Assembly: GCA_035485275.1 (NCBI GenBank) | Contig: DATHOE010000012.1 | Span: 124,001-188,000, forward strand | From: DAIDJD01 sp035485275 | GTDB taxonomy: Bacteria; Oederibacteriota; JAJYGY01; DAIDJD01 | DNA length: 64,000 bases | Direction: 5' to 3' | Part shown: in pieces, positions 28,437 to 36,806 of the stretch | How positions within the stretch are numbered: the stretch's first letter is position 1 | Layout of the letters: every line of letters begins with the position of its first letter | Position numbers and translations under genes: made by a program | The notes under the pieces: model-generated | Told to the model about the DNA's origin: nothing | Seen by the model: only the letters and a program-made list of their open reading frames with translations | Databases searched by the model: none

Positions 28437-29468
28437 ATGCCCATCACCGACGCGATCATCCTGGCCGGGGGCTTCGGCACGCGGCTGAAGCCGCTCACCG
28501 ACTCGGCGCCGAAACCCCTGCTGAGCGTGGGCGGCCGGCCCTTCTTGGAGAGCCTCTTCGCGCGCCTGGCCGAGGGCGGGGTGCGGCGCGTGGTGCTCTC
28601 CGTCCACCACCAGGCCGGGCACATCGAAAAGGCCCTGCCCGGGCTGCGCCGCTTCTCCCTGCGCGTCAGCCTGCGCCGGGAGCCCAAGCCCCTGGGCACC
28701 GGGGGGGCCATCCGCTTCGCCTGGCCCGACCCCGCGCGCGCCTGCCTGGTGCTCAACGGCGACGTGCTGAGCGACTTCGACGTGCGCGAGCTGCAGAAGG
28801 AGCACCGCCTGGGGCGCGCGGCCGCCACCCTGTGGGCCATCAGCGTGGAGAACACCGCCGCCTTCGGGGTGATCGAGACGCGCTCCGGGCAGTGGGTGAC
28901 CCGCTTCGTGGAGAAGCCCAGCCCTGGCCAGAGCGTCAGCCGCCTGATCAACGCCGGGCTCTACGCCCTGGAGCCCTCCGTGCTGCAGCGCATCGCCGGC
29001 GGCCGGCCGGTCAGCGTGGAGCGCGAGGTTTTCCCCCAGCTTCTGGACGCGGGCCTGCCCGTCAAGGTCTGCGTCTCGGGTGAAGGCGTGTACTGGAACG
29101 ACATCGGCACGCCGGAAGCCTACCTGCGCGCCAACCTGGACATCCTGCGGGGGCGGCTGTGGAAGGGCCGCGGCCTGGCGCAGAAGCTCTGGGGCAAGCC
29201 GGACAAGGGCCTGAACCTGGTGCCCCCCTCGGCGCGCGTGGCCAAGGGCGCCAAGCTTTCGCTGAGCGTGCTGGGGCCCGGCTGCCGCGTGGAGGAGGGC
29301 GCCGTGGTGCACGGCAGCGTCCTGTCCAGGGAGGTCAGCGTCGGCGAACAGTCCAGCGTGGACGGCGCGATCCTGTCCCAGGGCGTGCGCGTGGGCGCCC
29401 GCTGCGCGATCAAGGCAGGGGCCGTGCTGGGGCCGGACAGCCGCCTCAGCGACCACAGCCGCCTGTGA
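28437..29468 (+). CDS. Sugar-1-phosphate nucleotidyltransferase with left-handed beta-helix tail
   Basis: A 343-residue enzyme making an NDP-sugar from NTP and a sugar-1-phosphate. The nucleotide loop is ILAGGFGTRLKPLTDSAPKPLL. The metal-binding Asp is in VLNGDVLSDFD, and the sugar site is in FVEKP. VYWNDIGTPEAYLRAN ends the catalytic domain. The last 80 residues have hexapeptide-like repeats (LGPGCRVEEGAVVHG, then VGARCAIKAGAVLG) forming a left-handed beta helix. The closest subgroup by eye is mannose-1-phosphate guanylyltransferase, which would fit the fcl-like gene upstream. Glucose-1-phosphate thymidylyl- or uridylyltransferase remain alternatives. Confidence 0.87.
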   Translation: MPITDAIILAGGFGTRLKPLTDSAPKPLLSVGGRPFLESLFARLAEGGVRRVVLSVHHQAGHIEKALPGLRRFSLRVSLRREPKPLGTGGAIRFAWPDPARACLVLNGDVLSDFDVRELQKEHRLGRAAATLWAISVENTAAFGVIETRSGQWVTRFVEKPSPGQSVSRLINAGLYALEPSVLQRIAGGRPVSVEREVFPQLLDAGLPVKVCVSGEGVYWNDIGTPEAYLRANLDILRGRLWKGRGLAQKLWGKPDKGLNLVPPSARVAKGAKLSLSVLGPGCRVEEGAVVHGSVLSREVSVGEQSSVDGAILSQGVRVGARCAIKAGAVLGPDSRLSDHSRL

Positions 29469-29511
29469 AGGTTTCCATGAAGCCCCTGTGCCCCAAGATC
29501 CAAAGGATGCG

Positions 29512-30738
29512 ATGAAGACAACGCTCGCGGCCCTGAGCTTCGCGCTCGCCCTGCCCCTGGCCCCCGCCCTGCTCGGCGCCGACCCCGCGCCCGCCCAGGC
29601 GGCGGCGGCCCTCCCCGGCCCCGCGCCCTCGCCCGAGGCCGCGTCCGGACCCCACGGACGGGAGCCCGTGCTGGCGGCGATCTGCTACCACCGCTTCGGC
29701 GTGGAAAGCTCCAAGGACCCCTACCGCATCTCGCTGCAGCGCCTGGGCCTGGAGCTGGACTGGCTGCACGCCGACGGCTGGCGCTGCGTCTCCCTGACCC
29801 AGGTCGCCGCGGCCCTGGACGGCGACACCAGCGCCCTGCCGGCCAAGGGCGTGCTCCTGACCATCGACGACGGCTACCGCGCCGGCGCCCTGGCGGACCC
29901 GGTCTTCCGCGAGCACGGCTTCAGGGCGGTCTACTTCGTCGTGCCCAAGATGCTCGGGCGCGGCGCCTTCCTCTCCTACCCGGAGCTGCGCGCGCTGGAG
30001 GCCTCGGGCAACGAGGTGGCCTGCCACACCCTGTCCCACGCGGACCTGGCCAAGATCCCCTTGGGCATGGACCCCGCGGCCTATGTCCGCTGGGTCGACC
30101 ATGAGCTGGTCGAGTCCAAGCGCCGGCTCGAGGCCGGCCTGGGCCATCCCGTGCTGGCCCTGGCCTGGCCCTACGGCGCCTACAACCCGGCCGTGTCCGC
30201 CGCGGCCCTGCGCGCCGGCTACCGCCAGCTGTGGAGCGTCAGCGGCGGGCTCAACCCGGTGCGGGACCTGGACCGGACGCGCCTGCGAAGGATCATCCTG
30301 ATGGGGCATCCGCCCCTGGAGACCTTCCAGCGCCGCGTGCTGGGCCTGCCCCTGCGCGCCCCGGTGGAGGGCATCACGGAAGGCTCCCTGATCTACCGCT
30401 CCCAGCTGCCCTGGCGCATCAAGGTGCCGCGGGGCGTGCGCGCGGCCCTGGGCGGCCAGCCCCTGCCCCTGGACCCGGACGGAGGCCTCACGCTCTCCCC
30501 CGCGCTGAAGGACGGCTTCCATTACCTGGACCTGGCCGAGGAGAACGGGGCCGGGCGCCACAACACGCCCTTCCTCTTCCAGGTCGTGCCCGACTCCTGG
30601 AAGCCCTACTTCGAGGCCCTGGCCGCCCCGGCCCCGGTCGCCGGCGCCGGGCCCGGGCCGATCGCCCTGTCGGGCTCCGCGCTGGCCGCGGACCCTTCCG
30701 CAGTCCCCACTTCCATCCGTGAAAGGCCGGGCCTTTAG
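29512..30738 (+). CDS. Exported polysaccharide deacetylase (CE4/NodB domain)
   Basis: A 408-residue secreted protein with a signal peptide (residues 1-22) and a Pro/Ala linker. The NodB domain from about residue 55 has AICYHRFG, the catalytic metal motif TIDDGY (TFDDG equivalent), the His motif CHTLSHADL and a WPYGAYN segment. The C-terminal 110 residues form a beta-rich domain, then a Pro/Ala-rich tail. The ATG at 29512 follows AAAGGA. It probably removes acetyl groups from N-acetyl-hexosamines in an exported glycan or peptidoglycan in the periplasm. It closes the polysaccharide locus; pyrF follows after 21 bases. Confidence 0.87.
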   Translation: MKTTLAALSFALALPLAPALLGADPAPAQAAAALPGPAPSPEAASGPHGREPVLAAICYHRFGVESSKDPYRISLQRLGLELDWLHADGWRCVSLTQVAAALDGDTSALPAKGVLLTIDDGYRAGALADPVFREHGFRAVYFVVPKMLGRGAFLSYPELRALEASGNEVACHTLSHADLAKIPLGMDPAAYVRWVDHELVESKRRLEAGLGHPVLALAWPYGAYNPAVSAAALRAGYRQLWSVSGGLNPVRDLDRTRLRRIILMGHPPLETFQRRVLGLPLRAPVEGITEGSLIYRSQLPWRIKVPRGVRAALGGQPLPLDPDGGLTLSPALKDGFHYLDLAEENGAGRHNTPFLFQVVPDSWKPYFEALAAPAPVAGAGPGPIALSGSALAADPSAVPTSIRERPGL

Positions 30739-30759
30739 CTTCACGCGCCCGAGGACACC

Positions 30760-31542
30760 ATGGATTTCGACCCGAACCTGACCCCCTACAAGCGCAAGAT
30801 CATGCTGGCCCTGGACGTGGACAGCCGGGAAAAGGCCGAGGAGTGGGTGCACAAGCTCAAGAGCCACGTCGGCTTCTTCAAGGTGGGCCTGCAGCTCTTC
30901 ACCAAGGAGGGGCCCGAATTGGTGCGCTCCATCCGGGCGCGCGGCGGCCGCATCTTCCTGGACGTGAAGTACCACGACATCCCCAACACCGTGGCCAAGG
31001 CCTGCGAATCCGCGGCCGGCCTGGGCGTCGATTTCATCAACGTGCACGCCCTGGGGGGCAAGGCCATGATGAAGGCCGCGGCCGAGGCCGTGGCCACGAC
31101 CAGCGCCCGCATGCGCCTGCCCAAGCCCGCGCTCCTGGCCGTCACCGTGCTCACCAGCCACGACGCCCGCTCCCTGAAGCGGGAAGTGGGCCTCAGGGGC
31201 GGCCCGGACGGCGAGGTCAAGCGCCTGGCCCTCCTGGCCAAGGCCGCGGGCTGCGACGGCGTGGTGTGCAGCCCGCGCGAGATCGCCCTGGTGCGCAAGG
31301 CCTGCGGCCCGAATTTCCTCATCGTCACGCCGGGCGTGCGGCCGGCGGGCGGGGCGAAGCACGACCAGAAGCGCACCCTCACCGCGGGCCAGGCCCTGGC
31401 CGCGGGCGCGGACTACCTGGTGGTGGGCCGTCCCGTGACCGAGGCCGCGGACCCTGTCGAGGCGGTGCTGGCGCTGGCCGGGGACATGCAGGCCTCGACG
31501 CGGGCCGCCAGGAAAACACCAAAAAAAAGGGGCAAGGCATGA
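30760..31542 (+). CDS. pyrF: Orotidine 5'-phosphate decarboxylase
   Basis: A 260-residue TIM-barrel enzyme for the last step of UMP synthesis. The catalytic Asp-Lys-x-x-Asp array is FLDVKYHDIPNT (Asp68, Lys70, Asp73). LALDVDS at the N-terminus and VTPGVRP before the phosphate-binding segment DYLVVGRPVT are diagnostic. The last 20 residues are a Lys/Arg-rich extension (RAARKTPKKRGKA). The start ATG follows GAGGAC. The stop overlaps pyrE as ATGA, so the two pyrimidine genes are coupled. Confidence 0.95.
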   Translation: MDFDPNLTPYKRKIMLALDVDSREKAEEWVHKLKSHVGFFKVGLQLFTKEGPELVRSIRARGGRIFLDVKYHDIPNTVAKACESAAGLGVDFINVHALGGKAMMKAAAEAVATTSARMRLPKPALLAVTVLTSHDARSLKREVGLRGGPDGEVKRLALLAKAAGCDGVVCSPREIALVRKACGPNFLIVTPGVRPAGGAKHDQKRTLTAGQALAAGADYLVVGRPVTEAADPVEAVLALAGDMQASTRAARKTPKKRGKA

Positions 31543-32129
31543 CCCAGGATGAAGCGCTCAAGGTTTTCAGGCAGGCCGGCGCGTACCTCGACGGCCACTT
31601 CCTGCTGTCCTCGGGGAAGCACTCCAACGCCTATGTCGAGAAGTTCAACCTGCTCCAGCACCCCGTCCACTGCGAGGCCCTCTGCGCGGCCATGGCCCGG
31701 AATTTTTCCGACCTGAAACCCACGGTGGTGGTGGGTCCGGCCATCGGCGGCATCCTGCTGGCCTATGAGACGGCCAGGGCCCTGGGCCTGCGCGGCATCT
31801 TCCTGGAGCGCGAGGAGGGCAAGCTCACGCTGCGCCGGGGCTTCGAGATCGGGGACGAGGAGCGCGTGCTGCTGGTGGAGGACGTGGTCACCACGGGCAA
31901 GTCCGTCTTCGAGCTCATCGAATCCCTGAAAAAAGAGAAGGACGAGGGCCGCATCGTGGGCGTGGCCTTCCTGGTGGACCGCAGCGGGGGCAAGGTGGAC
32001 TTCGGCCTGCCGCGCCAGAAGGCCCTCCTGGACCTGGACCTCCCCGCCTGGGACCCCGCGGACTGCCCCCTGTGCAAGCAGGGGGTCCCGCTCACCAAGC
32101 GCGGCAGCCGCAAGATGGCGGGGGACTGA
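31539..32129 (+). CDS. pyrE: Orotate phosphoribosyltransferase
   Basis: A 196-residue type I phosphoribosyltransferase that makes OMP from orotate and PRPP. The N-terminal segment FLLSSGKHSNAYVEKF and the central VVVGPAIGGILLAYETARAL are typical. The PRPP loop VLLVEDVVTTGKSV is intact. The C-terminus carries CPLCKQG, as seen in many bacterial PyrE proteins. The ATG overlaps the pyrF stop by ATGA. The usual length of about 190-215 residues is met. Together with pyrF it makes UMP, which also supplies UDP-sugars for the upstream locus. Confidence 0.95.
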   Translation: MTQDEALKVFRQAGAYLDGHFLLSSGKHSNAYVEKFNLLQHPVHCEALCAAMARNFSDLKPTVVVGPAIGGILLAYETARALGLRGIFLEREEGKLTLRRGFEIGDEERVLLVEDVVTTGKSVFELIESLKKEKDEGRIVGVAFLVDRSGGKVDFGLPRQKALLDLDLPAWDPADCPLCKQGVPLTKRGSRKMAGD

Positions 32130-32142
32130 GGTGGCCCCGGCC

Positions 32143-33444
32143 ATGGAAAGCGCGGAAACCATCACCGTCGGCTCGGAGCTGACCCGGGGCCTGAGCGTGG
32201 ACACGCATTCGGCCCTGCTGGCCCGCGCGCTCTCGGAATGCGGCCTGAGGGTGCGTTTCCAGACCAGCGTAGGGGACGTGCTGGAGGAGATCCGCGAGGC
32301 CGTGGCCTGCGCCCTGAAGCGCGCCGACTGCGTGATCGTCACCGGCGGCCTGGGCCCCACCCTGGACGACCTGACCCGCGAGGGCGTGGCCGCGGCAACG
32401 GACCGCAAGCTCGTCGCGAACGAGGGGCTGTGGCGCGAGATCGAGGCGCGTTTCTCCGCGGCCGGGCGCGTGCCCACGGACAACAACCGCAGCCAGGCCA
32501 TGCTGCTGGAGGGCGCCGCGGCGCTGCCCAACCCCAACGGCACCGCCCCGGGCTTCCGGCTGGAGCTGGACGGCCGCGTCCTCTTCGCCCTGCCGGGCCC
32601 GCCCAGGGAGCTGGAGCCCATGTTGCAGGCCCAGGTCCTGCCCTGGCTGCGGGAGCGGCGCGCGGTGCACACCCGACGCCGCGTGCTCAAGGTCTACGGC
32701 CTCGGCGAGAGCGCGGTGGACAGCGCCCTGCGCCACCTGGTGCCGGCCGGGGACACGACCAGCCTGGCCCTGCTGGCCACCGGCCACCACGTGGAAGTCA
32801 TCCTCAGCGCCGCGGACGCGTCCGGCGCGGCGGCGGAGCAGAAAGTGGAGGGCCTGGAGGCCGCGGCCCTTGAGATCCTGGGCGAGCGCGTGTATTCCAT
32901 GGACGGCCGCGACCTGGCCGAGGTCGTCATCGGCCTGCTCAAGGAGCAGCGCCTGACCCTGGCCGTGGCGGAGAGCTGCACCGGCGGCGGCCTGGCCGCG
33001 CAGCTCTGCGGGGTGCCGGGGGCCTCGGAGGTCTTCTGGGGCGGGATGGTGTGCTACACCAACGAACTGAAGGAACTGCTGCTCGACGTGCCGCCCTTCG
33101 TCATCAAGAAGGCGGGGGCCGTGAGCAAGGACTGCGCCCTGGCCATGGCGGTGGGCCTGGCGCGTAAGCTCGACGCGGACTACAGCCTGGCCGTCACCGG
33201 CATCGCCGGACCCGACGGCGGCAGCGAGGAGAAGCCCGTGGGCACGGTGCACTTCGCCCTGGCCGGCCCGGCCGGGGTCACGCACCAACGGGCCTGCTTC
33301 CTGAATTCCGACCGCAAGGGCGTGCAGGCCCGCGCGGTGCAGGCCGGGCTCTGGCTCATCTACGCCACCCTGGCCGGCCTGGACATCGCCGAAGAGGCCA
33401 CGGACCGGGGCAACCTGCCCGGCCCGGAAGCCGACCGTGGATAG
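32143..33444 (+). CDS. cinA: CinA-like protein with NMN deamidase (PncC) domain
   Basis: About 433 residues with both CinA domains. The N-terminal MoCF-like domain has TVGSELTRGLSVDTHSALL and VIVTGGLGPTLDDLTREG. The C-terminal PncC domain has VAESCTGGGLAAQLCG and VTGIAGPDGGSEEKPVGTV. PncC domains hydrolyse nicotinamide mononucleotide to recycle NAD; the N-terminal domain may act on ADP-ribose. The ATG at 32143 is preferred, with TGAGGTGG eight bases before it and the standard N-terminus. The GTG at 32131 would add four residues. It overlaps thpR by 8 bases, a common cinA-thpR pairing. Confidence 0.9.
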   Translation: MESAETITVGSELTRGLSVDTHSALLARALSECGLRVRFQTSVGDVLEEIREAVACALKRADCVIVTGGLGPTLDDLTREGVAAATDRKLVANEGLWREIEARFSAAGRVPTDNNRSQAMLLEGAAALPNPNGTAPGFRLELDGRVLFALPGPPRELEPMLQAQVLPWLRERRAVHTRRRVLKVYGLGESAVDSALRHLVPAGDTTSLALLATGHHVEVILSAADASGAAAEQKVEGLEAAALEILGERVYSMDGRDLAEVVIGLLKEQRLTLAVAESCTGGGLAAQLCGVPGASEVFWGGMVCYTNELKELLLDVPPFVIKKAGAVSKDCALAMAVGLARKLDADYSLAVTGIAGPDGGSEEKPVGTVHFALAGPAGVTHQRACFLNSDRKGVQARAVQAGLWLIYATLAGLDIAEEATDRGNLPGPEADRG

Positions 33445-34036
33445 CCTCGCCGCCCCCGGCGAAAAAACCCCTTTGTTCCTCGCGATTCCCCCGCCCCCGC
33501 GCCTGCTGGCCCGTCTGCCGGCGCTCCTGGACGAACTCAAAGCCGACACCTGGTCCCTGCGGCCGGTGGAGCCGGAAGACTTCCACCTGACCCTGCATTT
33601 CCTGGGGGCCACGCCCGCGCGCCTGGTCGACGACCTGCGGCGCGAGATCGGGGCCCTCTGCCACGCGCGCAGGGCCTTCGACCTGGAGGCCGGTGGCCTG
33701 GGCTGCTTTCCCGACGACCTCAATCCGCGCGTGGTGTGGCTGGGCTTCCGCGACCGATCGGGCGGGCTGGAGGAGCTCTTCCGGGCCAGCCGCAGGATCC
33801 TCATGGCCTACCGGCTCTTCGAGCTGCCCGCGGAGATGGTCCCGCACCTGACCTTGGCGCGCGTGGAAGGGCTCAGCGCGGCCTGGGACCCGCGGCTCTT
33901 GCGCGGCCTGGCCCCGCAGTGGTCGGACTTGGGGGTTTTTCCGGTGGAGGAAGTGCGGTTGATGCGCCGCCGCCCGGCGGGGGCGGCCGGCCCGCGCTAC
34001 GAGACGCTGGCCGGCCTGGGGATGGGCGGGCAATAA
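33437..34036 (+). CDS. thpR: RNA 2',3'-cyclic phosphodiesterase
   Basis: A 199-residue 2H-phosphoesterase (LigT/ThpR). The two HxT/S catalytic motifs are HLTLHFLG and HLTLARVEG. FLAIPPPPRLLARL at the start is typical. It hydrolyses 2',3'-cyclic phosphates on RNA ends and can reverse 2'-5' ligation. The GTG at 33437 overlaps the cinA gene. In many bacteria cinA-thpR is followed by recA; here it faces a minus-strand gene instead, so any recA must be elsewhere. The C-terminal end is only 17 bases from the convergent PBP gene. Confidence 0.9.
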   Translation: MDSLAAPGEKTPLFLAIPPPPRLLARLPALLDELKADTWSLRPVEPEDFHLTLHFLGATPARLVDDLRREIGALCHARRAFDLEAGGLGCFPDDLNPRVVWLGFRDRSGGLEELFRASRRILMAYRLFELPAEMVPHLTLARVEGLSAAWDPRLLRGLAPQWSDLGVFPVEEVRLMRRRPAGAAGPRYETLAGLGMGGQ

Positions 34037-34060
34037 AAGGGCTTAAAAAGAATTTATTGC
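34030..34060. repeat. Inverted repeat containing both stop codons of a convergent pair
   Basis: GCAATAAA (34030-34037) and TTTATTGC (34053-34060) form a perfect 8-bp inverted repeat with a 15-base A-rich loop. The thpR stop lies in the left arm and the PBP stop in the right arm, and both genes end CAA-TAA. The structure could act as a bidirectional mRNA 3' end, though it lacks a GC-rich stem. Confidence 0.6.
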
Positions 34061-35874
34061 AGGGCCTCGGAAAGGAAGGCGCCGGCGATGGGGGCGGCGA
34101 CGCTCATGCCCGTGCCCTCCTGGTCGCAGAACACGGCCACGGCGATCTTGGGCTTGTCGGCCGGCGCGAAGCAGATGAACCAGGCGTCCAGGCTGCCCTT
34201 GGTGTGCGTGCGGGCGGTGCCGGTCTTCCCGGCGATGGTGATGCCCTCGACGCGCGCGCGCTTGCCGATGCCGCGCTCGCCCTCGACCGCGTCCTCCATG
34301 ACCTGCTTCACGCGCTCGGCCGTGTCGGGCTTGATCACCTGGTCCTCGACCGTGGGCTGCATCTGGTACAGGACGTCGCCGTTGAGGCCGTGCACGGAGC
34401 GCACCAGGTTGGGCTTCATTAGCTTGCCGCCGTTGGCGATGACCATGGCCAGCCGGGCGGCCTGCAGGGGCGAGATGCGGAAGCCCTTGCCCAGGCCGCA
34501 GGCCAGGTTGGCCAGGTCGAACTGGCTGTCCGCTTGCTCGGGCGTGAAGGAGCGGGAGGCCTGCAGGGCGATGTGCGTGCCGTTGGCCAGGGTGAAGCCC
34601 AGGTCCATGGGCTGGTTGAAGCCGAAGGCGTTGATGGTGCGCAGCAGCACGTCCGGCCCCATGGCCTCCGCCACCTGGTACAGGGCGATGTTGGAGCTGA
34701 CGTCCATGGCCTCCTTGAGGCTGCGGATCTCGCCGTGGTATTCCCAGTCGCGGAAGATCTGGCCGCCCAGGTTGATGGCGGTGGGCGGGGTCATGGGGAA
34801 GATCTTGGCCATGTCCACGCCGGTCTCCAGGGCCGCGGCGGCCGTCATGATCTTGGCGATGGAGCCCGGCTCGTAGAGGCCGTCCAGGGCCCGGTCGAAG
34901 AGGGGCTGGTTCGAGTCGTCGCGCAGCTTGTACCAGTCCTTGTCCACCTGCTCCGGCTGGAAGCTGGGCTGGCTCACGGCGCAGAGGATCTCGCCGGTGT
35001 TGGGGTCCAGGGCCACGATGGCGCCCTTGCGCCATCCCAGGGCGTGGCTGGCGGCCTCCTGCAGGCGGGAGTCCAGGGTCAGCTCCACTTCGCAGCCCGG
35101 GAAGAGGGGCTTCAGGTCGCGCTCAAGCCCGGCGTCCCCGGCCTTGACGCTGGTGTACCCGACCACGTGGGCCGCCAGCTGGGCGCGCGGATAGCTCAGG
35201 CCGCCCAGGCCCTCGGCGGTCACGGACTGGCGCGCCAAAGGCTCGCCGTTGCGGTCGACCATGGAATAGAGGCTGCCGCGGTCCAGGTCCTCCTGGGCCT
35301 TCATCCTGCCCTGGACGGCCTCCTCCAGGCTGGGCTTGATGGCCAGGGCCTGCTTGTAGAGGTCCAGGGCCTGGGGCAGGTGGCCCTGCTCCATGGCCAC
35401 GGTGCCCTCGCCGGCCAGGGCCGCCGCGGATTGCTTGTCCAGGGCGGAGGCCTGGTCGTACTCGGCCGCCGCGACGTCCCAATCGCCCGAGGCCAGGGCC
35501 AGGCGGCCCTCCTCGCAGTGCAGGTCCGCGGCCCCGGGGTCCAGGCGCAGGGACAGGGCCTGGGCGTAGTCGGCGCGGGCGTCCTTGGGGCGGCCCAGGC
35601 GGTCCAGGGCCAGGCCCATGGCGTCCAGGATCCGCGCGTCCCCGGGGTGCGAATCGGCCAGCGCGCCCAGGCGCGCCAGGGCCTCGTCCGCCCCGCCGTT
35701 ACGGGCCAGGTCCACGGCGCGGTGGACCCGGGCCGGCAGGCCGAAGCCGAAGCGCCAGCTCATCCAGAGCAGCAGCACCGCGAAACCGAGTCCGCTGGCC
35801 AGGACGGCCATGGACGGCCCGCCGCGACGCCGGGACTGGCGGTGGGAGGGTACTTTGAGTGGGGACAGGGCCAT
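34054..35874 (-). CDS. Penicillin-binding transpeptidase with N-terminal TPR domain
   Basis: A 606-residue inner-membrane-anchored protein. One membrane helix lies at about 20-40. Residues about 50-190 are TPR repeats (ARILDAMGLALDRLGRPKDA, EGRLALASGDWDVAAAEYDQA, EGTVAMEQGHLPQALDLYKQ). A short PBP linker follows (SYPRAQLAAHVVGYT), then the transpeptidase domain with all three motifs: S338-x-x-K341 (EPGSIAKI), SSN near 393-395 and KTG at 550-552 (AGKTGTA). It crosslinks peptidoglycan like class B PBPs of the FtsI/PbpA type. ATG 35874 sits six bases after AAAGG and is preferred over the ATG two codons upstream. The TPR part replaces the usual N-terminal dimerisation region. Confidence 0.9.
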   Translation of the reverse strand: MALSPLKVPSHRQSRRRGGPSMAVLASGLGFAVLLLWMSWRFGFGLPARVHRAVDLARNGGADEALARLGALADSHPGDARILDAMGLALDRLGRPKDARADYAQALSLRLDPGAADLHCEEGRLALASGDWDVAAAEYDQASALDKQSAAALAGEGTVAMEQGHLPQALDLYKQALAIKPSLEEAVQGRMKAQEDLDRGSLYSMVDRNGEPLARQSVTAEGLGGLSYPRAQLAAHVVGYTSVKAGDAGLERDLKPLFPGCEVELTLDSRLQEAASHALGWRKGAIVALDPNTGEILCAVSQPSFQPEQVDKDWYKLRDDSNQPLFDRALDGLYEPGSIAKIMTAAAALETGVDMAKIFPMTPPTAINLGGQIFRDWEYHGEIRSLKEAMDVSSNIALYQVAEAMGPDVLLRTINAFGFNQPMDLGFTLANGTHIALQASRSFTPEQADSQFDLANLACGLGKGFRISPLQAARLAMVIANGGKLMKPNLVRSVHGLNGDVLYQMQPTVEDQVIKPDTAERVKQVMEDAVEGERGIGKRARVEGITIAGKTGTARTHTKGSLDAWFICFAPADKPKIAVAVFCDQEGTGMSVAAPIAGAFLSEALQ

Positions 35875-35936
35875 GGGCATCCTTTGAAAGGGACAGGCAT
35901 TTTAACAGACGGGGGCAGGGGGTCAAGAAAACCCGC

Positions 35937-35962
35937 TGGACAGGCCCGGCTTATGCTATTAT
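35937..35962 (+). promoter_or_regulatory. Extended -10 promoter before the microprotein gene
   Basis: TG-C-TATTAT at 35954-35962 is a good extended -10. TGGACA (35937-35942) resembles a -35 but the spacer is only 14 bases, so the extended -10 is the main evidence. This AT-rich patch stands out from the local sequence. It would drive the 15-codon ORF and the lipoprotein gene behind it. Confidence 0.5.
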
Positions 35963-36013
35963 TTTTTCGTTCCAGGCGGATTTCCCGCGCTTATCGACTT
36001 AAAGGAGGCCCTC

Positions 36014-36061
36014 GTGGCCCGTTCACGCCAGAAACGCAAGACCGTCAACAAGAAGAAGTAG
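36014..36061 (+). CDS. Very basic 15-residue microprotein
   Basis: GTG start, 15 codons, TAG stop; the product is MARSRQKRKTVNKKK, with 8 of 15 residues Lys or Arg. AAAGGAGG (36001-36008) sits five bases before the start and is an almost perfect Shine-Dalgarno, stronger than that of most genes in this window. A promoter lies about 50 bases upstream and a lipoprotein gene starts 29 bases after the stop. The composition resembles tiny ribosomal proteins such as bL37, bS22 or Thx, but no homology is claimed. A leader peptide controlling the next gene is the main alternative. Too short for usual gene callers. Confidence 0.6.
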   Translation: MARSRQKRKTVNKKK

Positions 36062-36090
36062 CTTCCACCACGCCTGCGTAGGAGTGCCCC

Positions 36091-36780
36091 GTGCGTCGAC
36101 ATAATTTGGTGATGGTTGGGCTGGCCCTGCTGGCCGCGCTGGGCTTAAGCGCCTGCAGCGCGGGCATACGGCAGAGCTCCGCCGCCTCCGACGAAGACGC
36201 CGGCCAGGTCCACGTCCCCCCCCCGCAGTCCTCGACCTACAGCACCCAGGCGGGCGACACCCTGATCAGCATCGCCGCGCGGCCCGACGTCTACGGCGAC
36301 CCTGACCTCTGGCCCCTGCTGCAGGACGCCAACGCCGAAATCCTGTCGGGCAAATCCGCGGACAGCCCGCTGAACGCCGACATGGCCCTGGAAGTGCCCC
36401 GCGGCTCGACCCCGGACGCGCTGGAGTCCGCCCGCGAACGCGCGCGCGAATACGCCGCCGAGCAGAAGGCCCTGGCGGCGGCCGAGGTCGAACCCGCGGT
36501 CACGCCCTCGCCGACGCCGTCCAAGCACAAGGGCGGCGGCGAAAAGGGAGCGGAAGCGGCGCGGCGCAGGCAGGCCGAACGCGAGGCGAAGGAGGCCGCG
36601 GCCGTCCCGGAGGCCGCCGTCCAGATGACCGCCGTGGCCAGCCCCGTCGCCCCGGCGCCCGCGACGCCGTCGCAGCCCTCGCGGATGCTGCCGCTCTATG
36701 TCCTGCTCCTGCTCGTCCTGGGGGCCCTGGCGGCCGTGTTCTACGTCTTCTTCAAGCGCGACAAGCAGGATTTCGACTAA
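36091..36780 (+). CDS. LysM-like lipoprotein with C-terminal membrane anchor
   Basis: A 229-residue protein starting at GTG after TAGGAG. The signal has a lipobox LSAC, with the lipidated residue Cys22. Residues about 50-100 look like a LysM or LysM-like repeat (YSTQAGDTLISIAA, then YGDPDLWPLLQDANAEIL), a peptidoglycan-binding fold. A long Ala/Glu/Lys-rich, coiled-coil-prone region follows. Then comes a Pro/Ala linker and a hydrophobic helix at about 200-221 (MLPLYVLLLLVLGALAAV). The end is charged (KRDKQDFD). A lipid anchor at one end and a membrane helix at the other is unusual. Probably an envelope tether; exact role unknown. Confidence 0.75.
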   Translation: MRRHNLVMVGLALLAALGLSACSAGIRQSSAASDEDAGQVHVPPPQSSTYSTQAGDTLISIAARPDVYGDPDLWPLLQDANAEILSGKSADSPLNADMALEVPRGSTPDALESARERAREYAAEQKALAAAEVEPAVTPSPTPSKHKGGGEKGAEAARRRQAEREAKEAAAVPEAAVQMTAVASPVAPAPATPSQPSRMLPLYVLLLLVLGALAAVFYVFFKRDKQDFD

Positions 36781-36806
36781 AGCGGCCCCCTAAGGGCCCG
36801 CGAGGA

